A stretch of 17,124 nt of DNA. Source: Spirochaetaceae bacterium (GTDB lineage: Bacteria > Spirochaetota > Spirochaetia > Treponematales > Breznakiellaceae). The number at the start of each line of letters is the position of its first letter. Within the stretch, counting starts at the first letter, position 1. The notes under the pieces were generated by a model. The model made no database searches and was not told the DNA's origin. It saw nothing but the letters and a program-made list of their open reading frames with translations. The translations under genes and the position numbers were made by a program. The stretch is taken from contig JAIRSQ010000060.1 of assembly GCA_031255395.1 (NCBI GenBank), positions 1 to 17,124 of the forward strand, read 5' to 3'. Below, one piece after another: positions 6,208 through 13,726 of this stretch.

Positions 6208-7287
6208 TCACACGCGGAACATCCATCCTTTGGCGTCGGGACTTGCGCCGTACTGTAGCGATTTGAGGGCGACGCGAATTTCCTGCGTAAAGTCGCCCGG
6301 CTTTCCGCCGTTAAATTCGACTTTTTTGCCGTTGAAAGTAAGGGACTCGACGGGAGTCGCTCCGGCCGCCGTGCCGCTTACAAAACATTCGCGGCTTTCG
6401 GTCATTGCCTCTTCTATGGTTATCCGGCGTTCGGAAACTTTGACGCCTCTGTCGCGGGCAAGCTCTATGACGCTTTCGCGGGTGATGCCTGGCAGTATCG
6501 TGTCGCCAAGTTCGGGCGTTACAAGCTCGCCCGATTTAAGGCAGAAGAATATGTTGCACGAGGAGCCTTCCTCGACATACTTGCGCTCGGTCGCGTCTAG
6601 GAACACGCACTCCATAAAGCCTTGCATTGCGGCTTCGTGTTTTGCCAGCGCGGATATTACATAGTTCGAGGCAGCCTTTATCCAGCCTGTGCCTTTTGGA
6701 GTGGCTCGAAAGCGCTCGCTGATTACCGCTCCTTTCAGTCCCGGTTCGAAGTACGCCCCCACGGTCGTGCAGACGATTATAACCCATGGCTCGCTGGAAA
6801 GTTTTACGCCCACCCCGCCCTCGGTGTATGTGAACGGCCTGATATACACCGCGTCCGCAGTCGCGAACGCGTCCGCCTCCCATTCCGGCTTGTACGCCGG
6901 AACGAAACCTAGCGCCGCGTTCCGGCGCACCGTTTCGAGGCAGGCGTTCAAAAACATATCTTCCGGGAATGGCGGCATATACAGCCCCTTCATCGACCTG
7001 AAAAAGCGCGCGGCGTTCCTGTCCGGCCTGAACACGGCAAGCCCGCCGTTTTTCTGCGGCAGCGCTTTTAGGCCCTCGAAAACTCCCATGCCGTACTGCG
7101 TGGCGTAGGAGACTAGCGGCATATCGTCAAAACAGTTACGCGCCTCCGCAAGTTTTTCGCGCTCCGCGTCCGGAAGTGCCGCCTCGTCCGCCTGACTCTT
7201 ATGCGGTTTTTCGATAAACTCCTCTTTCCACTCGCCAGAATACTTTGCCCTGTACACGACCGGATAATTGTTCAATGAAAACGCCAT
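6208..7287 (-). CDS. ilvE: Branched-chain amino-acid aminotransferase
   Basis: PLP enzyme (fold type IV, BCAT class) that exchanges the amino group between Val/Leu/Ile and 2-oxoglutarate; last step of synthesis or first step of degradation. 359 residues, typical of the longer eukaryote/Bacillus-like BCAT subgroup. Landmarks: YGMGVFEGLKA (65-75), FRPDRNAARF (86-95), YIRPFTYTEGG (148-158), GTGWIKAASNY with the Schiff-base lysine at Lys204, VEEGSSCNIFF (237-247, PLP phosphate side), GITRESVIELA and the FVSGTAAGATPV block. The ATG at 7287 has GGGGG about 6 nt upstream and its own promoter at 7347-7375. Functionally it matches the livJH uptake genes some 3 kb away, but is transcribed separately. 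Confidence 0.95.
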   Translation of the reverse strand: MAFSLNNYPVVYRAKYSGEWKEEFIEKPHKSQADEAALPDAEREKLAEARNCFDDMPLVSYATQYGMGVFEGLKALPQKNGGLAVFRPDRNAARFFRSMKGLYMPPFPEDMFLNACLETVRRNAALGFVPAYKPEWEADAFATADAVYIRPFTYTEGGVGVKLSSEPWVIIVCTTVGAYFEPGLKGAVISERFRATPKGTGWIKAASNYVISALAKHEAAMQGFMECVFLDATERKYVEEGSSCNIFFCLKSGELVTPELGDTILPGITRESVIELARDRGVKVSERRITIEEAMTESRECFVSGTAAGATPVESLTFNGKKVEFNGGKPGDFTQEIRVALKSLQYGASPDAKGWMFRV

Positions 7288-7346
7288 CTTCGTCCCCCTT
7301 AAAATTATGATTCGACAGGCCTGCGGCTTATGCCCGCCCTTAACAG

Positions 7347-7375
7347 ATTATACGCGCGACGGCGGTTTTAAATAA
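7347..7375 (-). promoter_or_regulatory. Probable ilvE promoter (perfect -10, weak -35)
   Basis: A perfect TATAAT lies on the minus strand (7352-7347). The -35 position 17 bp upstream reads TTATTT, a poor match, so an activator or UP-like A/T stretch may help. The predicted leader is about 50 nt, too short for a T-box or attenuator. Confidence 0.5.
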
Positions 7376-7380
7376 GACAG

Positions 7381-7399
7381 CGGCTTTCAAGCCGTTTTT
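7381..7399. terminator. Hairpin terminator between recQ and ilvE
   Basis: CGGCTT (7381-7386), TC, AAGCCG (7389-7394), with TTTTT on the plus side. Read on the minus strand, 20 nt after the recQ stop, the stem is followed by CTGTCTTATTT, moderately T-rich. It likely ends recQ transcription just before the ilvE promoter; the plus-strand form has the better T-run but no gene feeding it. Confidence 0.5.
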
Positions 7400-7414
7400 G
7401 CTGAAGCCCTCTAT

Positions 7415-9001
7415 TCAGCGTATTTTGTTCTTCCAGGGAAAACTCTTAATCTGTTTGACGCGTCCCGTTTTTAACAGGGCTAAACAGGCGCGTTTGGCGT
7501 CGTTCGCGCTCCATCGGGCTGTCGGAAATTCCGCGAGGAATTCCGCCGGGCATTCTCCGGCAAGGACGCGGGCCGCTTCTTCGACCGTGTACGAGCGCCT
7601 GTTGCGGCGGAAAAAGTCACGCAGTGGAGCGTCCTCGCGCACGGCCGCTCCGGCTTTCCCGGAGCATACGTCGCAACACTCGGTTTCCGGTTTTTCGCCG
7701 CCGCCTTCATAGTTTAGAAGCTCCAAAAGCCGTTCCCGCCTGCAACGTCCGCAATCGCGGGCATAGTCGAACAGGTCGGCAAGACGGCGTCTGTCCGCTT
7801 CTGTCTTTGCCCTCCTCATGGCGGACTCGTCGTCAGGCCCCCACAGCAGGAAGGCTTTTGACACGCCGCCGTCCCGTCCGGCGCGTCCGGATTCTTGCAG
7901 GTAAGCCTCAACCGAGGGCGGGCAGTCGCGGTGTATCACTGTGCGAATATTGGCTTTGTCCACTCCCATGCCGTAGGCGCAGGTGGCGACTAGCGTCCCG
8001 TCATCGCTCGAAAAGAACCATTTTTCAACGTCGGTCTTTTCTGCGCGCTCGAGTCCGGCATGGTAGAAGCGAACCTCGCTTGTTTGCAGGCCGTTCCGCA
8101 GATAGCGGGCAAGATTTTCCGTGCCGCAGCGCGACGAGCAGAACACTATTGCGGGACGCTCGTTTGCCAGAAGTATGTCGCGGACGGCAAGGTCGCGGAG
8201 TATCGCTCCTTGCGCCGAATACGCGATGTTCGAGCGGTCGGGATTCCCGACAATTTGACGCGCCCCCGCGTCGCCGAAAATGTACCGGCCTATCTTTTCA
8301 AGTACGGGAGCGGACGCTGTCGCTGTAAAGGCGGTAACGAGCGGGGCGGCGGACGCCTCGATTATCCTGCCGATTTCAAGATAGCTCGGCCTGAAACTTT
8401 CGCCCCACTCGCTTACGCAGTGAGCCTCGTCAATTACGACGTGGACTATGCCCATCTCCGGCAGCAGCTTTAGCAGTTTTTCGGTAAGCAGTACCTCGGG
8501 ATTGGCTATGATGAAACGGCTTTCTCCGCCGCGTATATTTTCCATGACCGCCGCCCGTTCTTCCGCGCTCTGGCCGCCGCGCAGTATCACCGGCGCGAAA
8601 TTTTTTTCCATCAGCCGCCGTTCCTGATCCGCCATCAGCGACAGTATCGGGTAGATTACGAGAGTCGGGCCGTCCAGCAACATAGCCGGGAGCTGGAAAC
8701 AGAGCGATTTGCCCGCGCCCGTGGGCAGTATCACTATTTGCCGCCCCAGAGCCGCCCTGTCATCCCGCGCGAGCTCCCCGCCACGCCCGTCCGTCTCCGG
8801 CTCGCAGACCTCTAAACCGCCAAGACCGCCGCCGTCATCCGCGCTGCCGCCGTATACAAGATCCCAGCGTATGTTCACGCCTGAGGCTTCCGCCGCCTCG
8901 ATGATATTGCCCGTTACAAGCCGCTGGTACGGAAAAAGATAGTTCATGCCGAACAGTTTTTTTACAGCGTCCTGTATGGGATCGCCAAAACCATTATTCA
9001 T
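7415..9001 (-). CDS. recQ: RecQ-family ATP-dependent DNA helicase
   Basis: 3'-5' superfamily 2 DNA helicase for recombination and fork repair. 528 residues, shorter than E. coli RecQ (about 609). Motif 0 region LFPYQRLVTGNII (22-34); Walker A PTGAGKS (93-99); motif II DEAH (191-194) with aromatic-rich-loop-like CVSEWGESFRPSY after it; motif III FTATAS; IVFCSSR (285-291); motif VI QESGRAGRDGG (369-379); zinc-binding Cys417, Cys420, Cys442/443, Cys446. After these come about 80 residues with a short winged-helix-like remnant; no HRDC domain. Between motif 0 and Walker A is an extra Gly/Asp/Glu-rich stretch (about 45-87). The ATG at 9001 has GGAGG 10 nt upstream. It stands as a single gene with its own promoter near a palindrome at 9078-9091. 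Confidence 0.9.
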   Translation of the reverse strand: MNNGFGDPIQDAVKKLFGMNYLFPYQRLVTGNIIEAAEASGVNIRWDLVYGGSADDGGGLGGLEVCEPETDGRGGELARDDRAALGRQIVILPTGAGKSLCFQLPAMLLDGPTLVIYPILSLMADQERRLMEKNFAPVILRGGQSAEERAAVMENIRGGESRFIIANPEVLLTEKLLKLLPEMGIVHVVIDEAHCVSEWGESFRPSYLEIGRIIEASAAPLVTAFTATASAPVLEKIGRYIFGDAGARQIVGNPDRSNIAYSAQGAILRDLAVRDILLANERPAIVFCSSRCGTENLARYLRNGLQTSEVRFYHAGLERAEKTDVEKWFFSSDDGTLVATCAYGMGVDKANIRTVIHRDCPPSVEAYLQESGRAGRDGGVSKAFLLWGPDDESAMRRAKTEADRRRLADLFDYARDCGRCRRERLLELLNYEGGGEKPETECCDVCSGKAGAAVREDAPLRDFFRRNRRSYTVEEAARVLAGECPAEFLAEFPTARWSANDAKRACLALLKTGRVKQIKSFPWKNKIR

Positions 9002-9070
9002 TTTTATGATTCCTCCGCCTATAATATTGGCGCGAATATGAAAAACGCTTCACTTTATTTTTCGCGCGGC

Positions 9071-9101
9071 ATTATAAATGACACTTGTCATAAGGCGTCA
9101 G
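9071..9101 (-). promoter_or_regulatory. recQ promoter -10 with adjacent operator-like palindrome
   Basis: A perfect TATAAT on the minus strand (9076-9071). Immediately upstream is ATGACA-CT-TGTCAT (9078-9091), a perfect inverted repeat filling most of the -35/-10 spacer. CTGACG (9101-9096) could be a -35 at 19 bp spacing. The arrangement is typical of a repressor site overlapping a promoter. It does not match the E. coli or Bacillus LexA boxes that I know. Confidence 0.5.
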
Positions 9102-9125
9102 AAAACGTCGCGCGGATTTGCGCGA
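9101..9125 (-). terminator. Weak hairpin terminator after the RNA methyltransferase gene
   Basis: On the minus strand TCGCGC, a 6-nt loop and GCGCGA (9125-9108) are followed by CGTTTTC. It lies about 50 nt after the methyltransferase stop and before the recQ promoter, the place where the upstream operon should end. Stem and T-run are both modest. Confidence 0.35.
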
Positions 9126-9175
9126 GCGCCATTTAAAGAAAATATGACGGCGGCGTATTGGACGGAGGCCGCGGC

Positions 9176-10273
9176 CTACCGCCGCCTGAAAACGGCCAAA
9201 GATTCGATATGCTTTGTCTGCGGGTAAAAGTCGTAAAACGACAGCGATTCGAGTTTTAAGCCGCCATTTTTTGACACGGCTTGAGGCGGCGCTCCCCCTT
9301 CGGGCGATGACAGCAGGGCGGCGTCCCTGGCCAGCGCGGCGGGATTGCATGAAACGTAGCACAAAATATCGCAGTTCGTTCCAAGGAAACGGGCCATCGC
9401 TGAACTTAACCCCTGCCGTCCCGGGTCCGCCACGGCAAAACCGTAAGGCTCGCGGACGGATTTTCCTGTATTCAAAACCCATAACGTGTCGCTTTGTCCG
9501 AAAAAACGCGCGCCGTTGATACGCACGTTTTCGCGTGCAAGACGCAACGCGTCCTTGTTTGATTCTAACAGGTCGACGCGTTCAAAATGTTCCTGTAAAA
9601 AAACGCCGAATGTTCCCGCTCCGCAGTAAAAATCCGCGGCGGGAAGCCTCTTGTCGGCTGATTCGGCTACGGCAAGCATTTCGCTTATCAGCGGTTCCAG
9701 CAGCGCGCCGTTGCTCTGAAAAAACACGCCCGCGTCTATCTTTATGTCTTTTTGGCGGACGCGCGCCGTGCCGCGGGAGTTCCGTCCTTCCACCAGCAGA
9801 ACGGAATCGCCGCCGTAAACGCAGAAACGGTCCCTGTCAACGGGCGGAACTATACCGCCTTCCCGCAACGCCCGCCGTATCGAAGGCACGGCGACAAGGC
9901 AGTCGTTTATTGGAACGATTTCCGGCGGAGCGCTCCCGCCGTCCCGTCCGCCTCTAGACATAAACCCGCACACGCTTTCACGCCGCCGCTCAAGGTCAAG
10001 CGGGCGCGCCCGTCCGCCGCGACGGGATTTTCCAAGGCTCGCCGCGTCCGGCAGGACGCGGCGCAACTGTATCCTGCCGCGATAACCGAAAGGCCGCGAC
10101 GGTATTACCCTTATGTCCGGCACGCGCGCTCCGGCTGAGCGCAGAAACGCCTGCCGCAGAATTTCCTTTTTTAACCGCAACTGTTCCCCGTAATCGACCC
10201 CTTGCAACGCGCAGCCGCCGCAACGTCCCAGATACGGGCAGAGGCTGTCTTCGCCGCAGCCGGGTTTGTTCAA
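9176..10273 (-). CDS. RNA 5-methyluridine methyltransferase, RlmD/TrmA family with 4Fe-4S site
   Basis: SAM-dependent enzyme methylating C5 of a uridine in rRNA (RlmD/RlmCD) or tRNA (TrmA). 365 residues, without the N-terminal TRAM domain. Iron-sulfur cysteines Cys12-x5-Cys18-x2-Cys21 (CPYLGRCGGC) with Cys125 (PINDC) as the fourth; FFQSN (184-188); SAM loop ADFYCGAGTFGVFL (213-226); ADPGRQGLS (282-290), where the family usually has DPPR; catalytic Cys309 in VSCNPAALARD; final PQTKHIES with base Glu357. A basic insertion (about 80-116) follows the first RNA-binding strand. The start is a TTG overlapping the macro-domain stop (TTGA); later starts would delete the Fe-S cysteines. The true target base cannot be assigned from sequence. 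Confidence 0.88.
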   Translation of the reverse strand: MNKPGCGEDSLCPYLGRCGGCALQGVDYGEQLRLKKEILRQAFLRSAGARVPDIRVIPSRPFGYRGRIQLRRVLPDAASLGKSRRGGRARPLDLERRRESVCGFMSRGGRDGGSAPPEIVPINDCLVAVPSIRRALREGGIVPPVDRDRFCVYGGDSVLLVEGRNSRGTARVRQKDIKIDAGVFFQSNGALLEPLISEMLAVAESADKRLPAADFYCGAGTFGVFLQEHFERVDLLESNKDALRLARENVRINGARFFGQSDTLWVLNTGKSVREPYGFAVADPGRQGLSSAMARFLGTNCDILCYVSCNPAALARDAALLSSPEGGAPPQAVSKNGGLKLESLSFYDFYPQTKHIESLAVFRRR

Positions 10274-10794
10274 TTGCCTTTTCCCAGCAGTTCTTCGTAG
10301 AGTCGGTAGTTTTCGCTGTCAAAGCAGACAAACACGACGCGTTTTACCGAAGGGGTCCGCCGCAGGGTTTTGCGGACCGTGTCTATGGCGACGCGGGCCG
10401 CTTCAGGTTTCGGGTAGCCGTAAACGCCGGTACTGATATTCGGAAAGGCAACGCTTTCGAGTCCGGCCTTTTCCGCCGCTTCAAGGCTGTTGCGGTAACA
10501 GTCGGCAAGAAGAGCGGAGTCTTCCTTGCCGCCGCTGTAGACCGGACCTACGGTATGTATCACCTTTTTGCAAGGCAGCCGTCCCGCGCCCGTTACGACG
10601 CACTGTCCGGTCGGACAGCGTCCGTGCGGTCCGGCCGGAATCTTTAAACACTCGTCGTACAGCGCGCTCCCGGCGGCCCTGTGAATGGCCCCGTCAACGC
10701 CTCCTCCCCCAAGCAGGCCGGAGTTGGCGGCGTTTACAACAGCGTCAGTCTTTTGCGTTGTGATATCGCCCATTATCAGCTCTATATCAGCCAT
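10270..10794 (-). CDS. Macro-domain ADP-ribose hydrolase (YmdB/MacroD type)
   Basis: Binds ADP-ribose and in this subgroup hydrolyses O-acetyl-ADP-ribose or removes ADP-ribose from proteins or nucleic-acid ends. 174 residues form a single macro domain. Landmarks: VVNAANSGLLGGGGVDGAIH (19-38), with the MacroD-type Asn21, Asn24 and GGGVD loop; CPTGQCVVTGAGRLPCKKVIH; VGPVY; and the second ligand loop FPNISTGVYGYP (117-128). All catalytic-loop features look intact. The ATG at 10794 follows the small ORF by 18 nt, and its stop overlaps the methyltransferase start by 4 nt, so the two are translationally coupled. Confidence 0.93.
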   Translation of the reverse strand: MADIELIMGDITTQKTDAVVNAANSGLLGGGGVDGAIHRAAGSALYDECLKIPAGPHGRCPTGQCVVTGAGRLPCKKVIHTVGPVYSGGKEDSALLADCYRNSLEAAEKAGLESVAFPNISTGVYGYPKPEAARVAIDTVRKTLRRTPSVKRVVFVCFDSENYRLYEELLGKGN

Positions 10795-10812
10795 AACGCC
10801 TCCTTAGCGGCT

Positions 10813-11031
10813 CTAAGCGAAGGTAAGCCGCTGCTTCAAATTGTCCGTTACTATGTCGTACACGATCCCGCCGTCCTCGTTCACGGACTTTTCACAGCTT
10901 ATTTCAGTCCCGACAAGGTACCGTTTCACGTAGCCGTCAAGATCGTCCGTCTCAATTTCGCTCACAAAAACGTCCCTCATCTGGTTGCCGGAACAAAGAT
11001 TGAAAATCTCGCGTATCATTTCATAAGTCAT
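10813..11031 (-). CDS. Small uncharacterised protein (72 residues)
   Basis: I do not recognise a family. It is a soluble, acidic protein (MTYEMIREIFNLCSGNQMRD ... NLKQRLTFA) with a mixed helical start and a strand-rich second half (DVFVSEIETDD, GTEISCEKSV, GGIVYDIVTDN); two Cys, no signal or membrane segment. The ATG at 11031 is chosen because GGAGG stands 5 nt upstream; a longer reading from a TTG at 11094 adds 21 residues of unconvincing sequence over a GC-rich hairpin-like stretch. It sits between accC and the macro-domain gene on the same strand with short gaps, so it is probably co-transcribed. Confidence 0.7.
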   Translation of the reverse strand: MTYEMIREIFNLCSGNQMRDVFVSEIETDDLDGYVKRYLVGTEISCEKSVNEDGGIVYDIVTDNLKQRLTFA

Positions 11032-11097
11032 CGCCGCCTCCAAACCCGCCGACGGGCTTCGTTCGCTCCGCGCGGGCACGCCTTTTTTTTCCAAAAT

Positions 11098-12438
11098 TCA
11101 CGGAGCCTCCAGCGCGGCGCCGTATTTTTCATAGAACGAGGTATCGAAGTTGCCCGATATGAACGCGGGATGGGCTATCGCGCGGCGCTGGATTTGCAGA
11201 TTCGTTTTTACGCCTTCTATTACAAGTTCCGATAGCGCCCTGCCCATGCGTGCGAGGGCGGACGGCCTGTTTTCTGCGTGAACGATTAATTTGGCTATCA
11301 TAGAATCGTAATGGGGCGGCACGTCCGCGCCCTGGTACAGGAACGAATCGAAACGGGTGCCGGGTCCGCCAGGAATCTCAAGGCGCGTGATTTTTCCGGG
11401 AGAAAGGGCGTTGACGCGGCATTCTATCGCATGGCCGCGGACAGGCAGCACGCCGCCTTCGAGTTCCGTGCGGTTTTCGGCGCAGGCGAGTATCTGTTCG
11501 CGAACAATATCGACTCCGGCAAGCGTTTCGCTTACAGGATGCTCGACCTGAAGGCGGGCGTTCACCTCCATAAAGTAAAAATTTTCGCCCTCAGTCAAAA
11601 ATTCAATAGTGCCTGCGCCTTTATATTTCAATTCGCCAAACATTTTTGACGCGCCTAGCGCCATTTTGTTCCGCATCCCGGCGGTTACCGCCGGAGACGG
11701 GCTTTCTTCTATCAGTTTTTGATGGTTTTTTTGCACGGTGCAGTCCCGCTCGCCCAGTATCGTTACCTTTCCGTTGCCGTCGGACAGCATTTGTAACTCT
11801 ACATGGCGCGGTTTTTCGATATAACGCTCGATGAACACCCTGCTGTCTGCAAAATTCGCTTCCGCCTCGCTGACACAGAGCCGAAGATTCACGGAAAGCT
11901 CGTCCATAGAACGGATTATCCGCATCCCTTTGCCGCCGCCGCCGGCCGCCGCCTTTATTATCACGGGAAAACCCAGCTCGGCAACGGCATTTGCGGCGGC
12001 TTCCGCGTCCGTAACGGCGTCCTTGGTACCGGGCGTAACGGGCAGTCCGAACCGGGCCGCCGCTTCCCGCGCCGCTACCTTGTCGCCAAGCAGGGCTATC
12101 GTGTCCGGATTCGGGCCTATGAACACAAGCCCCGATTTTCCGACCAGACGCGCGAACGCGGCGTTCTCCGACAAAAAGCCTACTCCGGGATGCACGGCGT
12201 CGCAACCCTGCCGGAGCGCCGCCATGATGATGTTTTCGGGGACAAGATAGCTTTTCGCCGCGGGCGGCGGGCCGATGCACACCGCCTTGTCCGCAAGCCG
12301 CGCGTGCAGACTCCCCGCGTCCGCCGTGGAATACACCGCCACTGTGCCGATGCCCATCTCGCGACAGCTGCGGATTATTCGGACGGCTATCTCGCCGCGG
12401 TTCGCTATCAAAATACGTTTTACAGGCATAGCAAACAT
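11098..12438 (-). CDS. accC: Biotin carboxylase subunit of acetyl-CoA carboxylase
   Basis: ATP-grasp enzyme that carboxylates the biotin on the carrier protein AccB with bicarbonate; first half of the malonyl-CoA reaction. 446 residues (E. coli 449). RILIANRGEIAVRIIR (8-23), HPGVGFLSEN (83-92), glycine loop AAAGGGGKGMR (163-173), ERDCTVQKNHQKLIEESP (230-247, catalytic Lys241), metal and substrate residues in FMEVNARLQVEHPVSE (289-304), and HAIECR with Arg341. Just after it, RVNALSPGKI lacks about nine residues found in E. coli (AEDPNTFLP region). Start at 12438 or at the ATG three codons later (12429); neither has a clear ribosome-binding site. No AccB, AccA or AccD gene is in the window; it may also serve another biotin-dependent carboxylase. 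Confidence 0.92.
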   Translation of the reverse strand: MFAMPVKRILIANRGEIAVRIIRSCREMGIGTVAVYSTADAGSLHARLADKAVCIGPPPAAKSYLVPENIIMAALRQGCDAVHPGVGFLSENAAFARLVGKSGLVFIGPNPDTIALLGDKVAAREAAARFGLPVTPGTKDAVTDAEAAANAVAELGFPVIIKAAAGGGGKGMRIIRSMDELSVNLRLCVSEAEANFADSRVFIERYIEKPRHVELQMLSDGNGKVTILGERDCTVQKNHQKLIEESPSPAVTAGMRNKMALGASKMFGELKYKGAGTIEFLTEGENFYFMEVNARLQVEHPVSETLAGVDIVREQILACAENRTELEGGVLPVRGHAIECRVNALSPGKITRLEIPGGPGTRFDSFLYQGADVPPHYDSMIAKLIVHAENRPSALARMGRALSELVIEGVKTNLQIQRRAIAHPAFISGNFDTSFYEKYGAALEAP

Positions 12439-12523
12439 TTTCGGGTTTTACGGCTTGTTTGTAAAGATTAAAAAACGAAGCGGCGGGTTATATTTTATCG
12501 GCGATTCAAATACACTAGACTTC

Positions 12524-13726
12524 ATGCAGTACAGAAAAGACAAAAAATCCGGCAACGGCCTTTCCGTTTTGGGTTTTGGATGCATGCGTTTTCCGCGTTC
12601 GTTAGGCGTTATCGATATGAAAAAAACCTCCGCCATGATAACGGAGGCGGTGAACCGGGGCGTTAATTATTTTGACAGCGCGTGGATTTACCCCGGCAGC
12701 GAAGAGGCGCTGGGAAGCGCGCTGGCCGAAAACGGACTTCGGGACAAGGTATACATCGCGTCGAAGCTGCCTGTCATCGTCTGCAAAAAATCAGACGACT
12801 TTGACAAATACTTTTCGCAGTCGTTGAGCCGTCTAAAGACGGACCGCATAGATTACTACCTGATGCATATGCTGACTGATATCAAATCGTGGGAAAGGCT
12901 GAAAGGCTGGGGGATAGAGGACTGGATAGCGGCTAAGAAGCGGAGCGGTGAAGCGCGGCAGATTGGATTTTCTTTTCACGGCAGCCGCGATGATTTTTTG
13001 GCAATTCTCGATTCGTACGACTGGGATTTCTGTCAGATTCAGTACAACTATTCGAATGAAAACTATCAGGCCGGACGGGCGGGGCTAAAGGCCGCCGCCG
13101 AAAAGGGGATACCGGTGATTATCATGGAACCTCTGCTGGGCGGCAGGCTGGCGAACGGCCTGCCGAAAGCGGCCTGCGAGGCGCTAAGGATGGCGGACGC
13201 TAAGCGCTCTCCCGCCGGGTGGGGGCTGGCGTGGCTTTGGGACCAGAGCGAGGTTACCGTGGCGCTGTCCGGCATGAACCGCATCGAACAGCTTGACGAA
13301 AATATCCGGTTTGCCGACGAGGCCCGCGTCGGAAGCCTTGGCGCGGCGGATTTTGCCGTGTTTGAAGAGGTCAAAAGTATTTTAAACGCCTCTTACAAAA
13401 TAGGATGCTCAGGTTGCGGCTACTGTATGCCCTGTCATAACGGCGTAAACATTCCGGGTTGCTTTGCCGCGTACAACGCGAGCTTCGCGTTTTCGCTTGT
13501 CCAAGGCTTACAGCAGTACGTTACCAGCACGGGGGCGGCGACATTGCATCCGCACATGGCCGGGCAGTGCGTAAAGTGCCATAGATGCGAAAAACACTGT
13601 CCGCAGAATATCAAGATCGGCGCCGAGATGGACAACGTTAAAAAACGCCTTGAGCCGTTCTGGGTTGGCGGAATTCTCGCCATCGCGAGGAAATTTTTGG
13701 GGATATCCGCCGGCAAGGCGAGTTGA
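12524..13726 (+). CDS. Aldo/keto reductase with C-terminal ferredoxin-type 4Fe-4S domain
   Basis: 400 residues. A TIM-barrel aldo/keto reductase (1 to about 285) keeps the catalytic tetrad Asp51 (YFDSAW), Tyr56, Lys81 (IASK) and His115 (YYLMH). A C-terminal iron-sulfur part follows, with CSGCGYCMPC (Cys295, 298, 301, 304), Cys313, and CVKCHRCEKHCP (Cys349, 352, 355, 359), enough for one or two 4Fe-4S clusters. Such fusions are common in anaerobes; the physiological substrate is unknown, and ferredoxin-linked reduction of a carbonyl is the usual guess. The frame is open upstream to 12275, but that part overlaps accC antisense and is rejected; the ATG at 12524 begins right before the conserved LSVLGFGCMR block. 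No clear ribosome-binding site is seen. Its stop codon abuts purL. Confidence 0.9.
   Translation: MQYRKDKKSGNGLSVLGFGCMRFPRSLGVIDMKKTSAMITEAVNRGVNYFDSAWIYPGSEEALGSALAENGLRDKVYIASKLPVIVCKKSDDFDKYFSQSLSRLKTDRIDYYLMHMLTDIKSWERLKGWGIEDWIAAKKRSGEARQIGFSFHGSRDDFLAILDSYDWDFCQIQYNYSNENYQAGRAGLKAAAEKGIPVIIMEPLLGGRLANGLPKAACEALRMADAKRSPAGWGLAWLWDQSEVTVALSGMNRIEQLDENIRFADEARVGSLGAADFAVFEEVKSILNASYKIGCSGCGYCMPCHNGVNIPGCFAAYNASFAFSLVQGLQQYVTSTGAATLHPHMAGQCVKCHRCEKHCPQNIKIGAEMDNVKKRLEPFWVGGILAIARKFLGISAGKAS

Noticed and set aside
12275..12523. N-terminal 83-codon extension of the aldo/keto reductase
   Set aside because: It would overlap accC antisense, and the added residues match nothing in the family; the ATG at 12524 places the start just before the conserved barrel strand.
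12439..12523. Divergent promoters between accC and the aldo/keto reductase
   Set aside because: There is an AT-rich core with TATATT-like strings on both strands, but no -35 box at a usable spacing on either; not called.
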